NCBI RefSeq assembly: GCF_005281475.1
Contig: NZ_CP040106.1
Location: 2,322,501 to 2,386,500 of the forward strand
Length of the DNA: 64,000 nt
Reading direction: 5' to 3'
Source of the DNA: Echinicola rosea
GTDB taxonomy: Bacteria; Bacteroidota; Bacteroidia; Cytophagales; Cyclobacteriaceae
Shown: piece by piece, positions 1-8,600 of the stretch
Numbering within the stretch: the first letter of the stretch is position 1
How the letters are laid out: each line of letters opens with the position of its first letter
The notes under the pieces: generated by a model
Seen by the model: only the letters and a program-made list of their open reading frames with translations
Database searches by the model: none
What the model was told of the DNA's origin: nothing
Made by a program: the position numbers and the translations under genes

Positions 1-1
1 A

Positions 2-406
2 TACCGAAGGTTTTATACGACCATCACCATTACTTATGGTACACCTCCCGAACTTATCGACGTGTTTGTAGAGGGGTTGAGGGAAATTGTGAAAAGCCAT
101 CCTTTGACCAGAAAGGACTATTATAATGTGTACTTTAATAATATGTCGGCCTATAGCCTGGATATCATGTTTTATGTGTTTTTTGAAGTGCCCACGTGGG
201 GGGACGAACTACAGGGCAGGCATGAAATTTTGATCAAGATCGTTAAGCTAGCAAACGAACTGGGCGTGAATTTCGCATTCCCTACCCAGACCTTGCACAT
301 GGAGACATTCCCGGAGAAGGAAGGGCTATCGCCGATCTATGAAGATAATGCGGAGGCATACAAGCAGCGATTGGATGCCTTTGTACAGCGGGAAATGAAA
401 AGATAG
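2..406 (+). CDS. MscS-family mechanosensitive channel, C-terminal part (5' truncated by window edge)
   Basis: The frame is open from base 2, so only the last 134 or so residues are present. They read like the cytoplasmic C-terminal domain of a small-conductance mechanosensitive channel: an RRFYTTITITYGTP stretch, a helix following ELIDVFVEGLREIV, a beta strand region (YSLDIMFYVFFEVP) and the closing FAFPTQTLHME motif typical of MscS beta/alpha vestibule domains. Such channels sit in the inner membrane and open under hypo-osmotic stress. The internal GTG at 62 is not the real start. The upstream membrane helices lie outside the window. It faces the minus-strand TVP38 gene tail to tail, 6 bp apart. 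Confidence 0.85.
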   Translation, partial: YRRFYTTITITYGTPPELIDVFVEGLREIVKSHPLTRKDYYNVYFNNMSAYSLDIMFYVFFEVPTWGDELQGRHEILIKIVKLANELGVNFAFPTQTLHMETFPEKEGLSPIYEDNAEAYKQRLDAFVQREMKR

Positions 407-412
407 GAGCTC

Positions 413-1108
413 TTAGGAGCTGGATTTAAAGAATCGGCCGATTCCCCAAATGCTCACCGCCAAGAGCGTTATAAACAGCATTAACTGCAAGGTGTCAGTC
501 CTGTTTTCCAAGGCTTCTGAAAGCGAATTGGCAGCCAGCCCGATGCCAAATGCCATTAGCGTCCGGGGAAGCATGCCCAAAAAACCGTAAATCAAGATGT
601 TTTTCCAGCCCGCTTTGATCATGGCAAAGAGGATATTGGATAAGGCAAAAGGAATGATTGGGCTGATCCTGGTGAAGAAGATAAGGGTTCCCATTCTGTC
701 ACGGTTTTTCTGGAAGAGGGCTTTGGCCTTAGGGTAATTGCCCAAGAGGGCTTCAAAACTGTTCTTGTCCAAGCTCAATCCAATAAAATAACCCAATAAA
801 CTGGCCAAAGAATAGGCCATGATGACCGCTGGAAACATTGCCCATCCCCACCAATACCCGGTAAGAATGGCCAATACGGTCGTAGGACATAGCGCCAATC
901 CCATCAAAAAAGTGCCTGAAACGATCACGATTAGATAAAGCGTTGGATAAATTTTATCGGAAATTCCCGGATAACTGTAGACATAGCTGGCCAATACCAA
1001 GCTGCCTACGGCAGGAACGGCCATTACCCAAATGACAGCAATGGCCATCAGCGGATTTTGTCGATAAAGGGAGGCAAGATGGGGTAAGAAGGGAGACTTT
1101 TGTGCCAT
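413..1108 (-). CDS. TVP38/TMEM64 (VTT/DedA-like) membrane protein
   Basis: This 231-residue integral membrane protein has about five or six hydrophobic segments (near residues 20-45, 50-75, 75-110, 140-165, 170-195, 205-225). The central part carries the VTT-domain hallmarks: a glycine-rich re-entrant segment (SLLGYFIGLSLDKNSF) and FFTRISPIIPFALSN, close to the conserved F-x-R-x-x-P-x-x-P signature of TVP38/TMEM64 proteins. The family is thought to act in lipid or small-solute movement across the inner membrane; the substrate here is unknown. The ATG at 1108 is the only good start. It is a single-gene unit divergent from the metB-like gene. Confidence 0.85.
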   Translation of the reverse strand: MAQKSPFLPHLASLYRQNPLMAIAVIWVMAVPAVGSLVLASYVYSYPGISDKIYPTLYLIVIVSGTFLMGLALCPTTVLAILTGYWWGWAMFPAVIMAYSLASLLGYFIGLSLDKNSFEALLGNYPKAKALFQKNRDRMGTLIFFTRISPIIPFALSNILFAMIKAGWKNILIYGFLGMLPRTLMAFGIGLAANSLSEALENRTDTLQLMLFITLLAVSIWGIGRFFKSSS

Positions 1109-1290
1109 GGCTGGATATAATCTGACCCGAAAATAGGTAAAATTATTTGGTTCTAACTGGGATAGGGATCACCGTGCTAACTCACCCCGCGGAAGTTCAA
1201 GTATTTTTCAGGTTTTATGGGTCTGGATAAGAGGAAATTTATTTTCTTTGGTTTACGTTCATGTGCCTAAAAGAAATAAACGATAGCAAT

Positions 1291-2436
1291 ATGAAATTCG
1301 GAACCAAAGTTATTCATGCCGGGGTAGCGCCAGACCCCACCACAGGAGCGATCATGACCCCTATTTTTCAAACATCCACTTATGTACAGAAGTCCCCTGG
1401 ACAGCATAAGGGGTTTGAATACTCCAGAACTCACAATCCCACCCGCGATGCCCTCCAGAAGAGCATCGCCGCGCTTGAAAATGGCAAGCATGGGCTCTGT
1501 TTTTCCTCAGGAATGGGAGCGATAGATGCGGTCATCAAACTGCTCAGCCCTGGCGACGAAGTGATCAGTACCAACGACCTCTATGGTGGCACGTACCGTA
1601 TATTTACAAAAGTCTTTGCCAAGTATGGCATTAAGTTTCACTTTGTGTCTATGGACGATCCCACTTCCATCGAGAAGTACATCAATGATAAAACGCGATT
1701 GATCTGGGCCGAAACCCCTACCAATCCGATGATGAACATTATCGATATCAAAGCTTTGGCAAAAATAGCTGATAAGCATGATCTGTTGCTTGGAGTGGAC
1801 AACACGTTTGCGACGCCATATCTGCAAAACCCGTTGGAGTTGGGAGCTGATTTGGTGATGCATTCTGTGACCAAGTACCTGGCAGGCCACTCTGATGTGG
1901 TAATGGGTGCCTTGGTTGTCAATGACGATCGGTTGGCAGGAGATCTTGGGTTTATCCAAAACTCCTGTGGTGCCACTCCTGGCCCCCAAGATTGCTTCTT
2001 GGTGTTGCGAGGGATCAAGACGCTGCACTTGCGCATGGAGCGGCATTGTCAAAATGGTAAGACCATCGCAAGTTATCTGCGACACCATCCCAAAGTGGAC
2101 AAGGTGTATTGGCCGGGATTTGAGGATCATCCGAATCATGACATTGCCGCTGGTCAAATGCGGGATTTTGGAGGGATGATCAGCTTTTCCATCGTTGGGA
2201 ATAAGCAGGAAGATGCCATGAAGGTACTGGAAAACCTACACTATTTTTCCCTTGCAGAATCTTTGGGAGGGGTGGAGTCCCTTTGTGGCCATCCTGCATC
2301 CATGACCCATGCGAGTATTCCCAAAGCAGAAAGGGAGAAAGTGGGATTGACAGACTCTTTGATTCGCTTAAGTGTAGGGGTGGAGGATGCTGAAGATCTT
2401 AAAAATGACCTGTCGGAGGCATTGGATTTGATTTAA
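1291..2436 (+). CDS. metB: Cystathionine gamma-synthase / gamma-lyase family PLP enzyme
   Basis: A Cys/Met-metabolism PLP enzyme of fold type I. Starting at the ATG at 1291 (FGTKVIHAG) gives 381 residues, the normal family length. An in-frame ATG at 1261 would add ten unusual residues, so 1291 is preferred. Visible motifs are YSRTHNPTR near the N-terminus (substrate/PLP phosphate contacts), SSGMGAI (PLP phosphate binding), ETPTNP, and SVTKYLAGHSD, where the lysine should form the Schiff base. The C-terminus has the LAESLGGVESL and RLSVGVED signatures. The enzyme would join O-acyl-homoserine and cysteine to cystathionine, or cleave cystathionine. Sequence alone does not separate synthase from lyase, and no other methionine gene is adjacent. 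Confidence 0.88.
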   Translation: MKFGTKVIHAGVAPDPTTGAIMTPIFQTSTYVQKSPGQHKGFEYSRTHNPTRDALQKSIAALENGKHGLCFSSGMGAIDAVIKLLSPGDEVISTNDLYGGTYRIFTKVFAKYGIKFHFVSMDDPTSIEKYINDKTRLIWAETPTNPMMNIIDIKALAKIADKHDLLLGVDNTFATPYLQNPLELGADLVMHSVTKYLAGHSDVVMGALVVNDDRLAGDLGFIQNSCGATPGPQDCFLVLRGIKTLHLRMERHCQNGKTIASYLRHHPKVDKVYWPGFEDHPNHDIAAGQMRDFGGMISFSIVGNKQEDAMKVLENLHYFSLAESLGGVESLCGHPASMTHASIPKAEREKVGLTDSLIRLSVGVEDAEDLKNDLSEALDLI

Positions 2437-2440
2437 GTTC

Positions 2441-3280
2441 CTATCCCAAAATATCGGAAAATAGGTGTTGACATTGGCTGACTGCTTTGGCGGTCAGCTT
2501 TTTTTTGTTGCTTTTTAGTTTCTTCAGGAGTGATTGATATTTTTTGGAAGGTATATTTTCTGCTTTCGAAAGGCTAAAGGTGAGGTGCTGAAGAAAGAGA
2601 TGGTTTTGGTACCACTTGTACAGCAACTGGCTGAGGTCATTCATGCAGGTATGGATGGGGTCCGTAAAAGTGGGGTTTAAACCTGATACCATACGGATAT
2701 TTTCCAAGCTGATAATTAGCTGCAGGCCTTCGTAAATGTCCTTGATTTCTTTTGCTTCTAGCTGTTGTTCACTGTCAAATTTAAAAAAAGCCAGTTCCTC
2801 GTTGATCAGTTGGGTGGTAGCGGTGTTGATCTGAAGCGGCCGGAGTTGCTTGCTGTGGTCAAATGCCTGTTTGTAAAGTTCTTCCCAGATGTTAGTAGGA
2901 GTGGCTAAAATCTCATCGTATGCGGTGGCATAAATGCCATCCCTGTCCTTCCACAACTTTTTTTTGTAACTGGCAAATTGAATTCCAGTGCTTTCTGTCT
3001 CTTCCTCCAATGCCTGCGTCACCAGCTTGATGTGTAAAACTTTCTTGAGGCTCTTAAAAAGGGCTTTATATGGGCCAAAAAGGGTGAACTTAAGCTTTTC
3101 TTCCTTAAAGTGAATTCGGCTTATTAGCTCAATATAAATTTCGAGGAAAATCAACTTTTCTTCCAGCTCCACGGCCTTTTTGGACTTAAAGAACTTGGCC
3201 AAATCGGTGAATAGCTTTTTTGCCAACGTGTAATGTTGGTCAAATGATTGGAAAACGGGGGAGACGTTTTGAACCTGCAT
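2441..3280 (-). CDS. Uncharacterised alpha-helical protein, third gene of the photolyase operon
   Basis: I do not recognise this 279-residue protein. It has no signal peptide or membrane segment, is rich in Lys, Leu and Glu, and looks almost entirely helical, with a lysine-rich C-terminal stretch (SLLKKLKSNKKKLTAKAV). It starts 6 bp downstream of the Smr-domain gene on the same strand, so it is probably co-transcribed with that gene and the photolyase. A remote CHAD-like helical fold crossed my mind, but the diagnostic His/Arg pattern is not evident. The function is unknown; a soluble cytoplasmic role is inferred. Confidence 0.7.
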   Translation of the reverse strand: MQVQNVSPVFQSFDQHYTLAKKLFTDLAKFFKSKKAVELEEKLIFLEIYIELISRIHFKEEKLKFTLFGPYKALFKSLKKVLHIKLVTQALEEETESTGIQFASYKKKLWKDRDGIYATAYDEILATPTNIWEELYKQAFDHSKQLRPLQINTATTQLINEELAFFKFDSEQQLEAKEIKDIYEGLQLIISLENIRMVSGLNPTFTDPIHTCMNDLSQLLYKWYQNHLFLQHLTFSLSKAENIPSKKYQSLLKKLKSNKKKLTAKAVSQCQHLFSDILG

Positions 3281-3286
3281 GGGCGT

Positions 3287-4246
3287 TTAGTTTATACGTA
3301 CAAGGGTAGCACCATATCCAAAGCGGTTCTTTTGGGTATCTTGAAAGTACTTAATATTTTCCAATTGGCTGAGGTATTTGTGGATTTCTTTCCGCAGAAT
3401 GCCATTGCCTATGCCATGGATAAATGAAATTTCGTCCATTCCTGAAGCGATGGCATAGTTTAAATTCCTCTCAAAGGTCTCCATCTGAAGTCGTAGCATT
3501 TCGCTGTTGCTCATGAATTCATGGTCATCTGCCAGTTTTTCGATATGCAGGTCAATTTCCTTTTCGGGACGCTTGAATTGTTTTTCTACGGATTTTGGCT
3601 CAGATTCTTTGTTCAGTTCTTGGTTGAGCTGGTTGATGTCCAGTGATTTGGTCTGCTGGTCCAGCGGGAACAGATAACTTTTCTTGCCCGTAACCGGTGC
3701 GGTCTGTTGGCTCTTGAAAAAAGAGGAGGCTTTAAATTTCACCTTCTTTTCAAAAGCCAGCATGGTCTTTTCGGCTTTGTGGTTTATGGGGATAAAGCGA
3801 AAAAAGAGTTCTGGCCATTTTTCAAACTGGGGAATGGCTTTTTCGTCTATTTTTTGACTGGTCTTGGCGGAGAAATTTCCCGAGGCCAAGGTCCTGGAGT
3901 TATCACCAAAGACCTCAGAAGCCATAAAAAGGTAATCCTTATCCGTATTATTGATCAAGTGGACACTGAGGTCTTTGTCGTTTAGTGGGACATAGCTGAT
4001 ATACAGCCCTGTCTGGGTCTGATGGCTTTTGACAGAAGCAAGGGGTTCTGCATTGGAAGGGGTACTGGTTTTCTCTTCGCCAAAATACGCTTTCTCAGTT
4101 TGATGGATGACGACCACCTCGTTTTTCATGGCGGGAATTTTAAACCCATCCTCTATTTCGATTTCGATCCTTCCGTTTCCGGATATTTTGGTGATCGTAC
4201 CTTCTTCATTTCCGTGCAGCAGCCGCACCTTATCGCCGATGTTCAT
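3287..4246 (-). CDS. DUF2027 / Smr-domain protein
   Basis: 319 residues. The N-terminus (MNIGDKVRLLHGNEEGTI) resembles the small beta-barrel found in Bacteroidota DUF2027 proteins. The middle, about 75-170, looks beta-rich. The C-terminal 80 residues are an Smr (small MutS-related) domain: the IDLHIEKL motif carries the DLH signature and FIHGIGNGILRKEI carries the HGxGxG signature of the family, some members of which nick DNA or RNA. Its start overlaps the photolyase stop codon by 4 bases (ATGA-type coupling), so the two are translationally linked. The pairing with a photolyase suggests, but does not prove, a nucleic-acid role. Full-length MutS2 ATPase domains are absent. Confidence 0.85.
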   Translation of the reverse strand: MNIGDKVRLLHGNEEGTITKISGNGRIEIEIEDGFKIPAMKNEVVVIHQTEKAYFGEEKTSTPSNAEPLASVKSHQTQTGLYISYVPLNDKDLSVHLINNTDKDYLFMASEVFGDNSRTLASGNFSAKTSQKIDEKAIPQFEKWPELFFRFIPINHKAEKTMLAFEKKVKFKASSFFKSQQTAPVTGKKSYLFPLDQQTKSLDINQLNQELNKESEPKSVEKQFKRPEKEIDLHIEKLADDHEFMSNSEMLRLQMETFERNLNYAIASGMDEISFIHGIGNGILRKEIHKYLSQLENIKYFQDTQKNRFGYGATLVRIN

Positions 4247-5538
4247 TTGTCCAATGCTGATTTATACGTTTTTAGTGCCCTTTCGCGGGCTTTTTTGTGA
4301 TCTACCATGGGGGATGGATATTGGTCGGAGCCAAATTCCTTCACCCATTTTTTAATGTATTTGAGGTCTTTGTCAAACTTCTTTACTTGGGATTCTGGGT
4401 TAAAGATCCTGAAGTATGGCTGGGCATCGGTGCCTGTTCCTGCGGCCCATTGCCAGTTGCCATTGTTGGACGCCAGTTCATAGTCCAGCAATTTTTTCGC
4501 AAAATACGCTTCTCCCCAACGCCAGTCAATTAAAAGATGCTTTGTTAAGAAACTCGCGGTAATCATTCTTACCCGATTGTGCATGTGTCCGGTGGTGTTG
4601 AGTTCCCTCATACCTGCATCTACGATAGGATAGCCCGTATTTCCTTTGCACCATTTCTCGAATTCTTTTTCATCGTTACGCCAAGGGATTTTGTCGTATT
4701 TTGTCTTGAAGGATTCAGTGACTACTTGAGGGGTATGAAACAGAATCATCATAAAGAACTCCCGCCAGATCAATTCGCTCAAATAGGTTTCGTTTAGCTT
4801 TTCAGCTTCCAAGGCAAGTTTTCTGACGCTGATCGTACCAAACCGCAAGTGGATCCCAAGGTGTGATGTCTTGTCCTGCGCTGGGAAATCCCGCGTTTCA
4901 TCATACTTTCGGATGATAGGCTTGTTGATTTCCAAAGGTGGAATGGCAATGTCGGATTTGGTGAACCCCAGCTCCTTGAGCGTAGGGAAATCGAAAGGGT
5001 CGGTTTGGTGCAACTGCTTGAGGTTGGGTTCAAGCAGTGTTGGGGGATTTGCCTTGAATTTTTTTAACCAAGTATTTTTATAAGGTGTATAGACTTTATA
5101 AAAATCCCCACTTTCATTAAGTATTTCGTTTTTTTCGTAGATGACTTGGTCCTTGAAATCCAAAAAGTCAATGTTACGTTCCTTTAGCAATTCGCTGATT
5201 TCCTGATCTCTAGCAATGGCGTATGGCTCATAATCCCTGTTAGTATAGACCGCGGAGATAGCGTGTTGCTCCACCAGCTGCTTGAAAATGGCCAATGGAT
5301 TGCCGATTTTTATCAAAAGCGATGATCCCTTGGCTTGAAGCTGCTCATGTAGTCCCTTAAGTTGGCGGTGAATAAACGTTACCCGAGCATCCGTTTTGTC
5401 TTCCAGTTCGTCCAGGATATCGGTGTCAAAAATAAATAGCGGCAACACATTTTTTTCATTCTGACAGGCATAAAACAATCCCGTGTTATCGTCGAGTCGC
5501 AGGTCTCTCCGCATCCAAAAAAGCGTGATATTTTTCAT
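4243..5538 (-). CDS. phrB: Cryptochrome/DNA photolyase family protein (class I CPD photolyase-like)
   Basis: 431 residues. The N-terminal Rossmann antenna domain begins with FWMRRDLRLDDNTGL, the standard photolyase opening. The C-terminal helical FAD domain shows TSHLGIHLRFGTIS, WREFFMMILFHTP, a GYPIVDAGMREL box, HNRVRMITASFL and NNGNWQWAAGTGTDAQPYFRIFNP, all conserved in light-dependent cyclobutane pyrimidine dimer photolyases. It would bind dimer-containing DNA and split the lesion with light through FADH-. It is the first gene of a three-gene minus-strand operon and overlaps the next gene by 4 bases. A cryptochrome-like signalling role is possible but less likely given the intact FAD motifs. 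Confidence 0.93.
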   Translation of the reverse strand: MKNITLFWMRRDLRLDDNTGLFYACQNEKNVLPLFIFDTDILDELEDKTDARVTFIHRQLKGLHEQLQAKGSSLLIKIGNPLAIFKQLVEQHAISAVYTNRDYEPYAIARDQEISELLKERNIDFLDFKDQVIYEKNEILNESGDFYKVYTPYKNTWLKKFKANPPTLLEPNLKQLHQTDPFDFPTLKELGFTKSDIAIPPLEINKPIIRKYDETRDFPAQDKTSHLGIHLRFGTISVRKLALEAEKLNETYLSELIWREFFMMILFHTPQVVTESFKTKYDKIPWRNDEKEFEKWCKGNTGYPIVDAGMRELNTTGHMHNRVRMITASFLTKHLLIDWRWGEAYFAKKLLDYELASNNGNWQWAAGTGTDAQPYFRIFNPESQVKKFDKDLKYIKKWVKEFGSDQYPSPMVDHKKARERALKTYKSALDK

Positions 5539-5626
5539 TTGTCTCTAGGGTTTAGGTATCCGAAGGCGATGAGGTGCCAAAGATGTCGGTGCATGTTACA
5601 TTCCCCTTTACAACCTAAAATATTCC

Positions 5627-8600
5627 TTAATTGTTTGGCTGTTTTTCAATGTACTGCTCTTCGGGTTTGGTCTCGATGATGTTTATTTTTAGGGAGTCGG
5701 AAGGAGTATTGGGCATTTCCGAATCGGGCAGCTTGTTTTCTTCCTGGTAATTTTCTCTGAGGAAATCATCCGAATCGTTAATGAGCAGCCTTTCCTTTTT
5801 CTTCTTTTTGCCAAGGTTTTGGAAGAGTTCTTTGAATGAACTGAAGAGGAGTGTCTGGGAAAGGGATACACCATAGGTGTTGACCCGTTCGGCAAGCTGG
5901 AGAGATGTGAAGGTGTTAAAGTTGTTGCGGTTATAAATGCGAATGCGATAGCGGCCATCATCGGTAATGAGGTATTCGGCCTGCCAGTCCCCGGCGATAC
6001 TTCCCAGGTCTGCATTTCCTTGGGGATCGGTGAAGCTCCCGTCCCTGCTAACACGCAGCCTGCCATCCAAAAAGGTATAGGCGACGCTCAGCTGAAAGGT
6101 CTCCAAGGCCGTTTCATCCAGGGAGGCCAGGTCGATGTTGATTTCCAGGTTTTGGTCCACTTGGGAGATCAGCGCATTCAGCTGAGAGGATACCAGCTGG
6201 CTGAGATTAGAAAAGCCTATTCCGGCACTATTAAACTGCCCTTCCGGAGAGAATCTCCGCAGCATGATAAGTGAGAATACTTGCCTGTTTTTTTCCTGCT
6301 CGTCATTGGCGATGCGATTTTTAAAGGCCGATATGGTCGTCTGGGCTTCACCGTCCGGGAATTCGGAAAAGTCAAAGTCAAAGTTGATTTCCGGTGACAT
6401 CAGTGGCCCGTCCAAGTCCATGATCACCTGGACAGGATATCTTCTGTACAGCTGCGCATCTTCAAACTCTGAGGAAGTTTGGCTGTTTTGCAAACTGGTG
6501 AGCGAAACGTTTTCCTTATAAGTAGCCGTGATGTCCATTATTCCCTCATAGGGATCGCCAAACCATGATATCCTACCGCCCGGTTGAATGTTGAACTGTC
6601 GATTGATAATGTTGTAGAGGGAGAAGTTGTACTTGGCATCGACGATTTCATAATTTCCGGTCATGTTAAAATTGCCTTGAGTATCAATGTTCAGCGTGAG
6701 GTTTCCCCGTCCCCGCCCTTGGATGTTTTCACCCGTCCGTGGGTCTATTTGTATTTCGGCGTACGCATCGGGAGTGATGTCCAGTACGAAATTCATCCGG
6801 ACATTCTTGATTTCCAGTTTTTCCACCGCCTCCTCGATGCTGATCTCCCTTGTGGTGTCGCGGACATTGATGATGTTGATAAACTCTTCCTGAGCTTGGT
6901 TTTCGGTAGCGCCCAAAGGGATGAAGATTTCCGTTTTTGGCTGTGTGGTAGCTTTTGCGGTGATGTCCAGGTTTTGGGCAGCGCCAAAAATATCCAAGGT
7001 GCCACTGGCAAAGGCCGTCCCATAAAAAAGGCTATTGTCCTCAAGGGAAGTGTTCAGCACCTGGAAGTTGTTTAGGTTCGATGAGATGTCCAAAATGAAA
7101 TTACTGAAGCCATCATGGGCAATACCTCCTGTCATTCGCGCCGTGTTTCCTTGGGGATCTGCGATGTTAAGGCCTTTAAAACTTATTTCATTAGGGGTGA
7201 AGTTGATGTTGCCATCTACGGTATAGTGTGTATTAAGGTAATTGACAAGCACGGTGCCACCGGTAAGCGTGCCGAGTCCTTGTACGATGGGCTGGCCCAC
7301 TGTTCCTGATACATCGATGTCCCCAGAGACTGTCCCGCCAAATTCCGTCAGGTAGTCTGAGAGAAAAGGCTCCAAGATGTCAAGCTTGGTTTTGCTGAAA
7401 TCCCCTTTCAGCGACAATTGGTCGTTTTGGGTATTGATAAAGCCGGTGACTTCAATGTTTTTTTGTGCTTCTCGTGTATTGGTCAGGCTGAGGTTGATCT
7501 TGTCGTTTTCAAAATAAGTGGCTGCCTCCATATTTCCGATTAGGAAGTTATTGACCGACAAGCTGTCCAAGGTCAGGCTTCCATATGCCCCGGTTTTTTG
7601 CATAAAATTGTTGAAGGCAAAGATCCCATTAGCCGTACCACTGTACGTTCTGGTCGCAAAAGTATTGATGAAATCAAGGTTGACATCGTTCATCTCAAAG
7701 CTCAGGATTTCGTCTGGGTTTTCGTTGATTCGTCCATTGAGGGCTAGAAACTGTCCGTTGTTGGAAAGCCTTAGGTTGTCCACGTCAATTCTGTCCTGGG
7801 AAATAATGATGGAGTTTTCAGGGTCAAACTCCCAATAATTGTCCAATATCTTGATGTTGGAAGGTGCAAAGACAATAGAAGTTTGGTCCTTTGATAGCTC
7901 AATTTGGCTCTCTATCTGCGCATAACTGTTGGTTTTCAGTTGATCTATGCCCACATTAAAATCAATGGCAGACTCATCCCAGATAGCTTCCATACTGAGG
8001 TTGTTAAAGACAATATCCGAGGTCAGTTGTTGCTCTTTGGAGTTGATATAACAGGCCGCCAACACTTCCCTTGAATTCTTGATTTTGGCCGTGTTAAAAT
8101 CCAGGTCATTCTGGAGGAAGAGCTTGTCGTGATACCGGATGGTGTCAATGCCCGCATAAAAGTTAAAGATGGTATTTTCGGAGGTCTGGTAAAAGGCTCC
8201 TTCCACTGAGGTATTTTTGGAAATGTAAAGGGAAGGTTCGAAGAGCTGCAGGATGGGGTTGATGTCATGCAGGCTCATGTTGATGTCGATATTGTATTGG
8301 TTGGGACCGTCGCTGCGTTCATCGGATTTGTCCAATTCCGAATTGGTGAGAATGTCCGCATAGTCCCTGAGCAAATGCTGAATATCACCAGCGACTTCCT
8401 TCGCTTTGAAATTCCCTGAAATATTGGCCACCAGCAAGTCAGAATTTAGGGAGATCATTCTGGTTTCGTCCGCAAAGACCGATTGGAAGAAGAAGTTGTC
8501 TATGTTGAAGTTTCGACCTTGGTGGCTTATCAGTAAGTCCCTGAACCGGGCGATACCTTCCACTTTGTCCAGATCAGTACCTTTCGTGTCCAGCTCGACC

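Noticed and set aside
6584..7075. 163-residue plus-strand frame within tamB
   Set aside because: It is antisense to clear TamB beta-strand coding sequence.
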